Shown here in pieces: positions 1 through 12,693 of a DNA stretch of 64,000 nucleotides. The stretch's first letter is position 1. Each line of letters opens with the position of its first letter. The notes under the pieces are model-generated. The model was not told the DNA's origin, did not search any database, and saw only the letters and a list, made by a program, of their open reading frames with translations. Made by a program: the position numbers and the translations under genes. The stretch spans positions 62,001-126,000 of the forward strand of contig NZ_JAGQBB010000006.1 in assembly GCF_024345415.1 (NCBI RefSeq). Reading direction: 5' to 3'. Source of the stretch: Synechococcus sp. Tobar12-5m-g. GTDB lineage: Bacteria; Cyanobacteriota; Cyanobacteriia; PCC-6307; Cyanobiaceae.

Positions 1-235
1 TCTGTTCGGGGGTGGCGAATTGGGCGGCGCAGATCAGATCCCCTTCGTTTTCCCGGTTTTCGTCATCCACCACCACCACCATCTCGCCGTTGCGGATGGC
101 GGCCAGACCGTCGGCGACCGGGTCGAAGCGAATCGGTTGATGGGCCAGGCCATTGCCGAGCTTTCCGGCGGGGATCGGGGTGGTGTCGCGGAGGGAGTCG
201 GCCGGGGCTGGACCCCGTTCGGAACGGGCTGTCAG
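1..235 (-). CDS. ribBA: RibBA, 3,4-dihydroxy-2-butanone 4-phosphate synthase / GTP cyclohydrolase II, N-terminal part
   Basis: The minus strand encodes the start of the DHBP synthase domain of a riboflavin biosynthesis enzyme and runs off the left edge. The diagnostic substrate and metal-binding stretch [20 protein letters not shown] is present, preceded by [16 protein letters not shown]. This domain converts ribulose 5-phosphate to the four-carbon riboflavin precursor. The frame is open back to a stop at 272-274, but no ATG, GTG or TTG lies in it between that stop and the conserved region. The CTG at 235-233 is only a placeholder start. It is divergent from argC with a shared promoter region near 272. 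Whether the GTP cyclohydrolase II half follows cannot be seen here; cyanobacteria usually carry the fused form. Confidence 0.85.
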   Translation of the reverse strand, partial: MTARSERGPAPADSLRDTTPIPAGKLGNGLAHQPIRFDPVADGLAAIRNGEMVVVVDDENRENEGDLICAAQFATPEQ

Positions 236-271
236 AGGGGTTCGGGCCTGAAGTGGCGCAGCGGTCCTCCG

Positions 272-278
272 TTATAGA
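272..278. promoter_or_regulatory. Possible back-to-back -10 elements for ribBA and argC
   Basis: The heptamer around 272-278 gives TATAGA on the plus strand, toward argC, and TATAAC on the minus strand, toward ribBA. Both are good -10 matches and the spot lies between the divergent genes. No convincing -35 was seen. Confidence 0.35.
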
Positions 279-325
279 GCCGGTCACAAACGGACCGGTA
301 CGATCTCCCCTTCCGTGCTCGCGGC

Positions 326-1402
326 ATGTCCAGATCCATCCCAGCCCAGCGGGTGGGCGTGATCGGCGCCAGTGGTTACGGCGGTCTGCAGACCCTTCGC
401 CTGCTCCAGGGGCATCCCCACCTGTCCATCACCTTCCTGGGCGGGGAACGCAGCGCCGGCAAGCGTTGGAGCGAACTCTCGCCGTTCCTGCCCCTGGCGG
501 GCGATCCGATCGTGCAGGTCCCCGACCCTGGCGCGATTGCGGCGGCGGCGGATCTGGTGGTGCTCAGCCTGCCGAACGGCCTGGCCTCCACCCTTGTCCC
601 CGACCTGCTGAAGCGGGGCGTGCGGGTGGTGGATCTCTCCGCCGACTACCGCTTCCGTTCCCTGGCCGAATGGAAGCGGGTGTACGGTGCCGAGGCGGCC
701 CTGTTTCCCCGCGACGACAAGGCGCTCTGTGAGGAGGCGGTGTACGGGCTGCCGGAGTGGGAGGACGCCCGGCTTCGGCAGGCTCGCCTGGTGGCAGCCC
801 CGGGCTGCTTTCCCACCGCTGGGTTGCTTCCCCTGTTGCCGTTCCTGAAGCAGGGGTTGATCGAGCCGGCGGGAATCATCATCGACGCCAAGACCGGCTG
901 CTCCGGCGGCGGCCGCGCCGCCAAGGAACACCTGCTGCTGGCGGAAGCCGGCGAGGCGGTGGCGCCCTACGCGGTGGTGGGTCACCGCCACACCAGCGAG
1001 ATCGAGCAGGCGGCCAGCGCCGTGGCTGGCCATCCGATTCAGGTCCAGTTCACGCCCCACCTGATGCCGATGGTGCGGGGCCTCCTGGCCACGGTCTATG
1101 CGCGGCTTCGGGATCCAGGCCTCACCGCTGACGATTGCACCACCCTGTTGAGGGCCGCTTACCGCCACAGCCCCTGCGTGGAGGTGCTGCCGGTGGGCAC
1201 CTACCCCTCGACCAAATGGGTGCGGCAGACGAACCGGGCCCTGCTCTCGGTTCAGGTGGATCGGCGCACCGGCCAGCTGATCGTGATGAGCGCCATTGAC
1301 AACCTGGTCAAGGGCCAGGCGGGCCAGGGGGTCCAGTGCCTCAATCGGATGGCCGGCCTACCCGCCGACACCGGCTTGCCGCTGCTGCCGTTCTACCCCT
1401 GA
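326..1402 (+). CDS. argC: N-acetyl-gamma-glutamyl-phosphate reductase
   Basis: ArgC catalyses the NADPH-dependent reduction of N-acetylglutamyl phosphate to the semialdehyde, the third step of arginine synthesis. The 358-residue protein has the usual family length. It starts with a Rossmann nucleotide-binding loop GASGYGG at residues 14-20. The catalytic cysteine is C161 in AAPGCFPT, and the expected histidine is H220 in VGHRHTSE. The ATG at 326 fits because the Rossmann strand begins at residue 9. It is divergent from ribBA, and its 3' end overlaps the 3' end of purN by 10 bp. Known family, high certainty. Confidence 0.97.
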   Translation: MSRSIPAQRVGVIGASGYGGLQTLRLLQGHPHLSITFLGGERSAGKRWSELSPFLPLAGDPIVQVPDPGAIAAAADLVVLSLPNGLASTLVPDLLKRGVRVVDLSADYRFRSLAEWKRVYGAEAALFPRDDKALCEEAVYGLPEWEDARLRQARLVAAPGCFPTAGLLPLLPFLKQGLIEPAGIIIDAKTGCSGGGRAAKEHLLLAEAGEAVAPYAVVGHRHTSEIEQAASAVAGHPIQVQFTPHLMPMVRGLLATVYARLRDPGLTADDCTTLLRAAYRHSPCVEVLPVGTYPSTKWVRQTNRALLSVQVDRRTGQLIVMSAIDNLVKGQAGQGVQCLNRMAGLPADTGLPLLPFYP

Positions 1403-2076
1403 TCCAGCCTGGCTGGGCCCAGCCGCTGGGCGGCGAGGGCCACGGCCAGGGGAAGGATGCGGTGCTCTTGCTGATGAATGCGGCGGCTCAGGCTGCTGTG
1501 GTCGTCGCCCGCCAGCACGGGCACCGCCGCCTGCACCAGGATCGGTCCTCCATCCACCTGCTCGGTGACCAGGTGGGCGGTGCAGCCCGTCAGGGCCACC
1601 CCGGCGGCAAGGGCCTGCCCAATGCCATCCAGCCCAGCGAAGCTGGGCAGCAGCGACGGATGGATGTTCACCAGCCGGGCGGGGAAAGCGTCGATCAGCA
1701 CCGGGGTGACGATCCGCATCCAGCCCGCCATCACCACCAGATCGACCCGGGCCGCCTGGAACGCCAGCAGCAAAGCCTGATCGAGGCTCTGCCGCTGGGG
1801 GTGAAGCCGGTGGTCGATCACCTGGCAGGCCACCCCGAGGCGCTCGGCGCGGCGTTGGGCTCCACAGCCCGGGTTGTTCACCACCAGCAGCTCCACCACG
1901 GCGTTCAGCGGTCCCTGGCGGCAGCTGGCCACCAGGGCCTCGAAGTTGGAGCCGTTGCCGGAGGCCATCACCCCCAGCCGCAACAAGGGTTGCGGCTCAG
2001 GCCAGGGCTGTGGCAATGGCCACTGGACGGAGGGAAGACCCTCGCTAGGGTCTGGGGAAGCAGGCAACGGGTTCAT
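1393..2076 (-). CDS. purN: Phosphoribosylglycinamide formyltransferase (GART)
   Basis: PurN transfers the formyl group from 10-formyl-tetrahydrofolate to glycinamide ribonucleotide in purine synthesis. The 227-residue protein has the phosphate-binding ASGNGSNF loop near residues 38-45. The catalytic triad is visible as N137 and H139 in NIHPSLLP and D175 in TEQVDGG. The first 30 residues are proline-rich and precede the normal fold, so the true start could be somewhat downstream. The chosen ATG (complement of 2074-2076) overlaps the ATG of the divergent DUF1257 gene within a single CATG. The two genes therefore share start-codon bases, and each promoter must lie inside the other gene's coding region. 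Confidence 0.95.
   Translation of the reverse strand: MNPLPASPDPSEGLPSVQWPLPQPWPEPQPLLRLGVMASGNGSNFEALVASCRQGPLNAVVELLVVNNPGCGAQRRAERLGVACQVIDHRLHPQRQSLDQALLLAFQAARVDLVVMAGWMRIVTPVLIDAFPARLVNIHPSLLPSFAGLDGIGQALAAGVALTGCTAHLVTEQVDGGPILVQAAVPVLAGDDHSSLSRRIHQQEHRILPLAVALAAQRLGPARLDQG
2046..2051 (+). promoter_or_regulatory. TAGGGT box, candidate -10 of the DUF1257 gene
   Basis: TAGGGT lies 23 nt before the ATG at 2075 and inside the purN coding sequence. The same kind of box occurs at similar distances before several other genes in the window (2046, 12665, 14929, 22867, 52607, 54303 and the complement of 59072). Confidence 0.4.
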
Positions 2077-2419
2077 GTCGCACCTCTCTATCCTGCCGAC
2101 GGTCGTCCGCGATCAGGAGCAGTTGGCCGCGGCCCTTGGCGATCTTGGTTTCGAGCCGATGGCGGGGGGTGTGATCGGGGGCTTTGCCGGCGAAGCGATC
2201 CGGGTGGAGCTTCAGGTGGCCGTTACGCCGGATCAGCGCCTGGGCTGGCAACGCCAAACGGATGGATCGCTGGCCCTCGTCGGTGATCTGCAGCGGTTGA
2301 GCCGATCCCATGCGCTGCAGCAACTGATAGGGGCCATCACTCGGCGCTATGCGCTGCGCCTGGCGCTGCTTGAGGCCATGGACCAGCTGCCGATGGCCAC
2401 CCTTCACCCTGCCTCCTGA
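2075..2419 (+). CDS. DUF1257 (Ycf35-like) protein
   Basis: This 114-residue protein begins MSHLSILPTVVRDQEQLAAA, the typical opening of the DUF1257/Ycf35 family found in cyanobacteria and some algal plastids. The biochemical role of the family is not established. The ATG at 2075 is preferred over longer in-frame extensions because homologues start with MSH. That ATG shares bases with the divergent purN start. The M61 peptidase gene follows after 5 bp in the same direction, so the two are probably co-transcribed. Confidence 0.85.
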   Translation: MSHLSILPTVVRDQEQLAAALGDLGFEPMAGGVIGGFAGEAIRVELQVAVTPDQRLGWQRQTDGSLALVGDLQRLSRSHALQQLIGAITRRYALRLALLEAMDQLPMATLHPAS

Positions 2420-2424
2420 GCCCG

Positions 2425-4167
2425 TTGTCGGTGGTCGATCTCACGCTGGATCTGAGATCGACCAGCCAGCATCTCGTCCAGGTTCGGTTGCGTTTTCTCC
2501 CCCGGGCGCCCTCGGTGATGTTGCGTCTGCCGGCCTGGACACCGGGCTCCTATCTTCTGCGGGATTACGTCCGGAACCTCGAAGCCCTGACGGTGCATCA
2601 GGGGGGCGATGACGGCGAAGCGCTGTCGGTGAAGGTGGAGCGGATCGAGACATCGGCCTGGCAAGTCCAGCTGAGCGCGGTTCATCCCGTGGAGGTTCGC
2701 TACGCCCTGCTCGCCACGGAGCTGAGTGTGCGTGCCTGCCACCTCGATGCCGACCACGGCTTCCTTGCCCTGGCGGCGGTAGCCCTGCAGGTGGAGGGGG
2801 AGCGCTGGACGCCCCATCGGCTGCAGCTGGTCTTGCCCGAAGGCTGGCTGCCCTTCGTTCCTTTGCCGTTGGAGGCCGATCACGGCTGGTACGCCGAGAC
2901 CTACGACCAGTTGGTCGATACGCCGGTGGAGGCGGGCCCCCATGCCTGCCATTCCTTTGCGGTGGGTGGCGTTCCCCATCGTTGGGTCACCTGGGAGGAT
3001 GGATCCACGGGGGGGCGTTGGCTGCTTGATCGGTTTCCTTCCCTGCTGGAGGATGTGGCCGCCGTTTGCGGGGGCTGTTGCCGGCTGATGGGCGAGCCGA
3101 TGCCGGCGGCACCCGACTATCTCTTCGTGCTGCATCTGCTCGATCAGGGTTATGGCGGGCTGGAGCATGACCGTTCCTCGGTTCTCCACTACGGCCGGCA
3201 GGCCCTGACCCGGCCGGATGGCTACAGAAAGCTGTTGCAATTGGTGGCCCATGAATATCTGCACCAGTGGAATGTCCGGCGCCTGCGGCCTGCTGAACTC
3301 ACCCCGATCGACTACAACCAGGCCGTGATCGTGCCGACCCTCTGGTTCGCCGAGGGGGTCACCAGTTATCTCGACCAGTTCCTGCCGCTGACGGTGGGAC
3401 TGAGCACGGCAGACCAGCTCTTCGAGGATCTGGGCACCGAGATCAGTCGCTACCGGCTCACCCCCGGCCGTCAGGGAGGCCAGACCCTCCGGCAGAGCGG
3501 CCAGGAGGCCTGGGTGAAGCTCTATCGCCGCGATGCCTACAGCGACGACTCCCAGATCAGCTATTACCTCAAGGGAGCGATCGTGGCCCTCTGCCTGGAT
3601 CTCGCCCTGCGCCGCGACGGCTCCTGCCTGGTCGAGGTGCTCCGGGACCTGTGGAGGCAGCTGGGTCGATGGGGTCGCGGCTACAGCGAAACCACCCTGG
3701 TGGAGGCGTTCACGCGGCGTTCGTCCTCGCTGGCCGAGGCCCTGCCTCTCTGGCTGGAGAGCTTCCTGGAGCCGGACCTGGAGGCCTGTCTCGCATCGGT
3801 GGGATTGCAGCTGAACGCGGTGCTCAGCCCCGATCCGTTCACGGGCCTGCGCTGCAAGGCCGAGCCGAATGGCCTGGAGGTTCAACGGGTGCAACGCCAC
3901 AGCCCGGCCCAGCGGGCCGGGCTGGTGGTGGGTGACGAGCTGATTGCCATCGACGGTTGGCGGTTGCGCCAGCCCGAACATCTGGCTGCCCTGCTGCAGC
4001 CCGAGCGTCCCCAGAGTCTTACGGTGAATCGGCGCGGCAGCCTGCGCCAGCTCACCCTGCTCAGCGCGCCTCCAGCTGTGGACCGTTGGACCCTGGTTCC
4101 GGATCCTTCCGCCGCACCCGAGGCCCTGGCTCGGCGCGCCGCCTGGCTGGGCTTGATCCCATGCTGA
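2425..4167 (+). CDS. M61 glycyl aminopeptidase-like metallopeptidase with PDZ domain
   Basis: The 580-residue protein has an N-terminal beta-sandwich (about 1-190), a gluzincin catalytic domain and a C-terminal PDZ domain (about 465-560). The zinc site is intact: HEYLH gives H276, E277 and H280, and E310 in WFAEG is the third ligand. GGLEH at 244-248 is the conserved M61 strand motif. Members cleave N-terminal glycine or alanine; the substrate here is unknown. No signal peptide is visible, so a cytoplasmic location is likely. The start is TTG at 2425, or GTG at 2431. The 3' end overlaps the following amidase gene by 7 bp, suggesting translational coupling. Confidence 0.93.
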   Translation: MSVVDLTLDLRSTSQHLVQVRLRFLPRAPSVMLRLPAWTPGSYLLRDYVRNLEALTVHQGGDDGEALSVKVERIETSAWQVQLSAVHPVEVRYALLATELSVRACHLDADHGFLALAAVALQVEGERWTPHRLQLVLPEGWLPFVPLPLEADHGWYAETYDQLVDTPVEAGPHACHSFAVGGVPHRWVTWEDGSTGGRWLLDRFPSLLEDVAAVCGGCCRLMGEPMPAAPDYLFVLHLLDQGYGGLEHDRSSVLHYGRQALTRPDGYRKLLQLVAHEYLHQWNVRRLRPAELTPIDYNQAVIVPTLWFAEGVTSYLDQFLPLTVGLSTADQLFEDLGTEISRYRLTPGRQGGQTLRQSGQEAWVKLYRRDAYSDDSQISYYLKGAIVALCLDLALRRDGSCLVEVLRDLWRQLGRWGRGYSETTLVEAFTRRSSSLAEALPLWLESFLEPDLEACLASVGLQLNAVLSPDPFTGLRCKAEPNGLEVQRVQRHSPAQRAGLVVGDELIAIDGWRLRQPEHLAALLQPERPQSLTVNRRGSLRQLTLLSAPPAVDRWTLVPDPSAAPEALARRAAWLGLIPC

Positions 4168-5075
4168 GGATCATGCGCCAGTTGCGCAGGCGGCTTCAGC
4201 GGCTCTCCCCCCAGATGGGTGGCTCGGTGCTGCTCGGGGTGGCCGCCTTGGTGGGGATCGGCGGCCTGGGCTGGGTGGCGCGGGATGTCACCGCTGGGCA
4301 GGATGCCGATCAGCGCCCCTCGCTGCTTCAGTTGCTGGACCAGGTGAACCCGTCAGCGAGGCCCTTCGTCCTCGATCCCGTTCGCCGCCCAGCACCGGCG
4401 CCCCCCAGCCACGTCGCCTGGTCCAGCCCGCTCCGTCGCCAGTGCGTTGTCGAGGATCCCCGGACCCGCCAGTCCCTGCGGCGTCTGCTGGCGGAGCTGG
4501 ACACCAGCAAGCGTCGTCTTCACATCGACCCCACCAACTACGGCGAGCGTTTCAGCCGGGATGCCTTCAACAATCCCGTCGATCCCACCCCCCGGATGGT
4601 GGTGCTGCATGAAACGGTCTATGGGATCGAATCCGCGGTTCAGACCTTCCTCACTCCCCATCCCAGGGACGACGACCAGGTCAGCTATCACATGCTGGTG
4701 GGCCTCAATGGCCAGGTGGTGGAAGTTCTCGATCCCTCCAGGCGCGCCTTCGGCGCCGGCAACTCTGCCTTCAATGGCCAGTGGGTGGTCACCAATCCGA
4801 AGGTGGGGGGTTCCGTCAACAACTTCGCACTCCATCTCAGCCTCGAAACCCCGATCGACGGCGAGAACAACGGGGCGGGCCACAGCGGTTACACCCCCGC
4901 TCAATACGACGCAGTGGCGGTGGTTCTGGCCGATTGGATGCGCCGTTTCGGCATTCCGGCGACCAACATCACAACCCACCGCTATGTGGACCTCGGTGGG
5001 GAGAGATCCGATCCCCGCAGTTTTGACTGGAGGGAACTCCAGCAGCGGCTTGCCGCCCTCGGCCTGTTGTGCTGA
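4161..5075 (+). CDS. N-acetylmuramoyl-L-alanine amidase (Amidase_2), membrane-anchored
   Basis: The 304-residue protein has a basic N terminus and one hydrophobic segment at about residues 20-39, which acts as a membrane anchor or uncleaved signal. A low-complexity linker leads to an Amidase_2 domain from about residue 145. Likely zinc ligands are H150 (VVLHET), H273 (TTHRYVD) and D284 (ERSDPRSFDW). The family cuts the amide bond between N-acetylmuramic acid and L-alanine in peptidoglycan. The gene overlaps the M61 gene, and the next gene, on the opposite strand, encodes a lysozyme-like exported protein. An alternative start is the ATG at 4173. Confidence 0.9.
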   Translation: MLRIMRQLRRRLQRLSPQMGGSVLLGVAALVGIGGLGWVARDVTAGQDADQRPSLLQLLDQVNPSARPFVLDPVRRPAPAPPSHVAWSSPLRRQCVVEDPRTRQSLRRLLAELDTSKRRLHIDPTNYGERFSRDAFNNPVDPTPRMVVLHETVYGIESAVQTFLTPHPRDDDQVSYHMLVGLNGQVVEVLDPSRRAFGAGNSAFNGQWVVTNPKVGGSVNNFALHLSLETPIDGENNGAGHSGYTPAQYDAVAVVLADWMRRFGIPATNITTHRYVDLGGERSDPRSFDWRELQQRLAALGLLC

Positions 5076-5101
5076 AGAAAGGGTGACGAAGGTGGACTGG
5101 C

Positions 5102-5959
5102 TCAGATCACCGGGAAGGGGACGGGCTTTCTCACCGAATAGATCAGGGCGTGCAAGGCCGGATCCTGCATGTAGCTGAGAATCCGGGTCGGGTAGTCGAG
5201 CTTGCCGTTGTGGAGGTAGGCCAGGGTGGCGAGGGCTTTCGCATCCCGTGGACTGCTGCCGGCATCCAGGAGACGGTCGGTGGGGAGGCCCAGCGCCCTG
5301 GAGAGCCGGGCGAACTTGCCGGCCAGCAGGGTCACGTTGCGCTCGGGATCCAGCAGCTGCTGGCGGGCAGAGGCCAGTTCGGCCTCACTGGCATCCTCCC
5401 GCAGCAGTCCCTGGTGCACCAGTTCGCCGACGGACAGCTGAGCCAGGCCGTGGGTCTTGAACAAGCCCGATTCGACAGCCAGGGGAAGATCCTCGCCCGG
5501 CTTGGCATGTTGCAGTTCATCGAACAGGACGGCCGTCACCAGCATCGGATTGACGCCCTGACGGCGGGATTCCCGCAGGATGATCGGCTGGAGCTGCTCG
5601 AGCCGGTTGACGGTGTGGGCTCGAAGGGGGGTGAGCTGGTCGAGTCCCTGGGTCAGCAGTTGGGCCAGTTCCGGCTGGGGTCCATGGACGCCGAAGCGCC
5701 GTTGGAGCTCCCACAGTTCTTCGGCGCTGAAGTCGACAGGGTTGGCCCGCTGCCCTTCGTTGCTGAGGGCGCCGGGAGCGCTGCTGTCGCTGGTCACGTT
5801 GGCTTTCAGGTCTGCATCGATGCGAACGACCGCGGAGTCCTGAACGAACGGCTGGGTGCTGGTCACCAGGCCGATCGCGGCCAGGCAAAACGCGACGAAG
5901 GAGCCCTTTGCCAGCCGCCACGCCAGGTGAGTTGAAAACGGAAGGACGCGAAGCGCCAC
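5102..5959 (-). CDS. Exported lysozyme-fold protein (lytic transglycosylase-like)
   Basis: The 285-residue protein has an N-terminal hydrophobic segment (about residues 18-36) after a basic stretch, so it is probably exported or membrane-anchored. The middle has IILRESRRQGVNPMLVTAVL followed by FDELQ and later GLAQLSVGELVHQG. This resembles the helical lysozyme fold of transglycosylase-like proteins, with a candidate catalytic glutamate in either the LRES or the DELQ segment. The exact family is not certain; DUF1402-like is one possibility. It is convergent with the amidase gene 26 bp away, consistent with a peptidoglycan role, but enzymatic activity is inference. Confidence 0.72.
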   Translation of the reverse strand: MALRVLPFSTHLAWRLAKGSFVAFCLAAIGLVTSTQPFVQDSAVVRIDADLKANVTSDSSAPGALSNEGQRANPVDFSAEELWELQRRFGVHGPQPELAQLLTQGLDQLTPLRAHTVNRLEQLQPIILRESRRQGVNPMLVTAVLFDELQHAKPGEDLPLAVESGLFKTHGLAQLSVGELVHQGLLREDASEAELASARQQLLDPERNVTLLAGKFARLSRALGLPTDRLLDAGSSPRDAKALATLAYLHNGKLDYPTRILSYMQDPALHALIYSVRKPVPFPVI

Positions 5960-6150
5960 TCGGAACCAGTTGAAAGAATCCTTAGCAAATTTACTCTGCC
6001 CCCGCGGCTGAAGGGTTGGGATGGGCCGTTTATGGCTCTGTCCATCACGAACGTTTCAGCACCGCTGGCCAAAACAGCTCGCCGGCAACGCTGATCACCG
6101 CCTTGGTGACCCAGCCGACCCGTCTGCTTTCGCTCAAACGAATTCACGGA

Positions 6151-6156
6151 TAGGTT
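6151..6156 (+). promoter_or_regulatory. TAGGTT box, candidate -10 of pgi
   Basis: TAGGTT lies 33 nt before the preferred pgi ATG at 6190. The gene-free stretch 5960-6189 also holds an AT-richer patch at about 5968-5997 suited to a promoter on either strand; nothing else was recognised in it. Confidence 0.3.
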
Positions 6157-6189
6157 CAGCCGCACAACCCGATGCGAGATCCTGGGCGG

Positions 6190-9746
<3,557 letters not shown>

Positions 9747-9763
<17 letters not shown>

Positions 9764-12362
9764 CGAGCTTGCCGGGCACCACGATCACCCGCCTGGGCGG
9801 TTGGCCGTCGAGCCATTTGCGGGCGATCTCGCTGCCCAGGGCGAGCTGCTCGAGGGTGGCGGCGTCGGCGTCGGCGGGCACCTCCAGGTTGCCGCGCACC
9901 TTGCCTTTCACCTGAATCACCAGGGGAATGGTGGCCTGCACCAGGGCGGCGGCATCGGCGCTGGGCCAGGCCTGCCGGTGCACACTCGCCTTGCCACCCA
10001 GGCGCTGCCAGAGCTCCTCGGCCAGGTGGGGGGCGAAAGGAGAGAGCAGCACCAACAGGATGCCGAAGGCTTCGAGAGCCACGGGTTCGCTGGCGGCCTC
10101 CACCAGGCTGCCCATCACGTTGCTGAGCTTCATCAGCTCGGCCACGGCCGTATTGAACTGATAGTGGCCGTCCGCCAGATCGTCACTGATCGCCGCGATG
10201 GCGGTGTGGGCCGCCCGGCGCAGCTCCTGGTCCGCAGCCGACAGCGCCCCGGAGCCGGAATCGGGTTCACCGGCGTTGCCGGGAGGGAGCCCGGCAAGGT
10301 TGAGTCCACGGCCGACCGCTCCGTCCACCAGCCGCCAGATGCGTTGCAGGAAGCGGTACTGCCCTTCCACATCGGCGTCATCCCACTCCAGATCCTTCTC
10401 CGGTGGTGCTTTGAACAGGATGAACATCCGGGCCGTGTCAGCGCCGTAGCGGTCGATCACCACGCCGGGCTCCACGCCGTTGTGCTTCGACTTCGACATT
10501 TTCTCGAAGAACACCTCCAACCGCTCGCCATTGATCGGATCGCGGGGGTCCGCGGGATCACCCACCTCGGCCGGGGCGATGTACTGGCCGCTGCGGGGAT
10601 TCTTGTAGGTGAGGGCCTGGACCATGCCCTGGGTGAGCAGGCGGCGGAAGGGTTCATCGAAGCTGAGCAGACCGCGATCGCGCAGCACCTTGGTGAAGAA
10701 GCGGGAATAGAGCAGATGAAGGATGGCGTGCTCGATGCCACCGACGTACTGGTCCACCGGCAACCAGCGATCGGCCTCCTCCCGGCTGAACGGCAGGGCC
10801 GTGTTGTGCGGATCGCTGAAGCGCAGGTAGTACCAGGAGGAACAGATGAACGTGTCCATCGTGTCGGTTTCGCGCCGGGCGGGCTGCCCGCAGCTGGGGC
10901 AGGGAACGTTGACCCAGTCGCTCAGCTGGGCGAGGGGGGAGGCCCCCTTGCCACTGAAGGCCAGGTGGCGCGGCAGCTCCACCGGTAACTGCGCATCCGG
11001 CACCGGCACCACGCCGCAGCTGTCGCAGTGGATCACCGGAATCGGGCAGCCCCAGTACCGCTGGCGGGAGATCAGCCAGTCGCGCAGCCGGAACTGCACC
11101 CGCTCCTTGCCCCAGCCCTCCCGTTCGGCCAAGGCCACGATCGCCTGCTTGGCCTGCCCAGATGGCAAACCATCGAAGGGGCCCGAGTGGATCAACACCC
11201 CCGGCTCGGTCCAGGCGCCACCTTCGTAGGCGTGCTCGTCGGCCCCTTCCGGCACGATCACCTGCCGCACGGGCAGCTCGTACTGCCGCGCAAACACGAA
11301 GTCCCGTTGATCATGGGCGGGTACGCCCATCACGGCGCCGCTGCCGTACTCGGCCAGGACGTAGTCGGCGATCCATAGCGGGATCCTCTCGCCATTGAAG
11401 GGGTTGCGGCCGAAGGTACCCAGAGGCACCCCCCGCTTCGGCTTGTCCTCCGCGGTGCGCTCCTGGTCGCTCTGGCGGTTCACAGCGGCGCCGAAGGCCT
11501 GCACCGTGTCCTGCTGGTCGTCCGCCGTGAGCGAGGCCACCAGGGGATGGTCGGGCGCCAGCACCAGGTAACTCACTCCGTACACCGTGTCAGGGCGGGT
11601 GGTGAACACCGTGATCGAGGCTCCGGTGGGTTGGCCCGCCGGATCGATCACCGGGAAGGCGAGCTCGGCTCCCACCGAGCGACCGATCCAGTTGGCCTGC
11701 ATGGTGCGCACCCGCTCCGGCCAGCCGTCGAGCTGGTCAAGGTCGTCGAGCAGGGCGTCGGCGTACGCGGTGATGCGCAGGAACCACTGGCATAACTTGC
11801 GCTTCTCCACGATCGCGCCGGAGCGCCAGGAGCGGCCATCGCTGTCCACCTGCTCGTTGGCGAGCACGGTCTGATCGACGGGATCCCAGTTGACCGAGGC
11901 TTCTTTGCGGTAGGCCAGACCCGCCTCGAGAAACTGGAGGAAGAGCCATTGGGTCCAGCGGTAGTAGTCGGGGTGGCAGGTGGCCAGCTCCCGGTCCCAG
12001 TCGATCGAGAGGCCCAGGCGCTGCAGTTGACGGCGCATCTGATCGATGTTGCGCTCGGTCCAGTCGCCCGGATCCACCCCCCGCTCGATGGCGGCGTTCT
12101 CGGCCGGCAGACCGAAGGCATCCCAACCCATCGGCTGCAGCACGTGACGTCCGCGCAGGCGCTGCAGCCGGGCGATCACATCGGTGATCACGTAGTTCCG
12201 CACATGGCCCATGTGCAGAGTCCCCGATGGGTAGGGAAACATCGACAGGGCGTAGAACGTGTCCCGTTCCGGATCGTCGATCGGGGTGGAATCCAGGCTT
12301 TCGGCCTGCCAGTGGGCCTGCCAGCGGGATTCGATCTCGGCGGGGGCGTAACGCACGGCCAT
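9747..12362 (-). CDS. leuS: Leucyl-tRNA synthetase
   Basis: This class I aminoacyl-tRNA synthetase of 871 residues charges tRNA-Leu. The HIGH-type motif is HMGH at 50-53 in [13 protein letters not shown], and KMSKS is at 621-625. The editing (CP1) insertion lies between them, with the conserved threonine-rich TTRPDT segment. A Cys-x2-Cys pair (ATP-site zinc region) appears at [18 protein letters not shown]. Length and domain order are normal for bacterial LeuRS. It is convergent with frmB, and its promoter must lie in the 81-bp gap before hfq. Confidence 0.98.
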
Positions 12363-12443
12363 GGTTCAGGCTCGGCCGCTTCGATCAGCCATTCGTTCTT
12401 GCGATTGATCGTGCCATACCCCTGTCCGCTCCCATCCCTGCCG

Positions 12444-12665
12444 TCAGGCCAGCGGGCGGATCACGGCCAGTGCCTTGCGGCCCACCAGCATCAGGGGACT
12501 GTCCCGGTCGGGGCGGAGGGCCAGAAACTCCGGATCCTGCCACTGCAGCGAGCCCCCCAGGCGGGTTCCGTCGACCAGCTGGACATGCAACGGGGTGTGC
12601 TCCCGAATCCAGTCCTGGAGTTGCCGCACACCGGGCAGACTCGGATCGAGGCTGGGGCTCTCCAT
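12444..12665 (-). CDS. hfq: Cyanobacterial-type Hfq, Sm-like protein
   Basis: The 73-residue protein matches the short cyanobacterial Hfq: an N-terminal helix (LPGVRQLQDWIREHTPLHVQ), an Sm1-like strand set VQLVDGTRLGGSLQWQD, and a short Sm2 half ending RKALAVIRPLA. It lacks the KH motif of enterobacterial Hfq. Known cyanobacterial homologues act in motility and small-protein or pilus interactions rather than as strong sRNA chaperones. Adjacency to dapF is a conserved cyanobacterial arrangement. Its ATG (complement of 12663-12665) is only 28 bp from the divergent dapF ATG, so regulatory elements overlap coding sequence. Confidence 0.85.
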   Translation of the reverse strand: MESPSLDPSLPGVRQLQDWIREHTPLHVQLVDGTRLGGSLQWQDPEFLALRPDRDSPLMLVGRKALAVIRPLA

Positions 12666-12670
12666 AGGAT
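12665..12670 (+). promoter_or_regulatory. TAGGAT box, candidate -10 of dapF
   Basis: TAGGAT lies 23 nt before the dapF ATG at 12694 and touches the first codon of the divergent hfq gene. Spacing matches the other TAGGNT boxes in the window. Confidence 0.4.
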
Positions 12671-12693
12671 CAGGGTATGTGGATGCTGCGGAG

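Noticed and set aside
2404-3981. A 525-codon open frame antisense to the M61 peptidase gene
   Set aside because: Low-complexity shadow frame; the M61 zinc site on the plus strand is intact.
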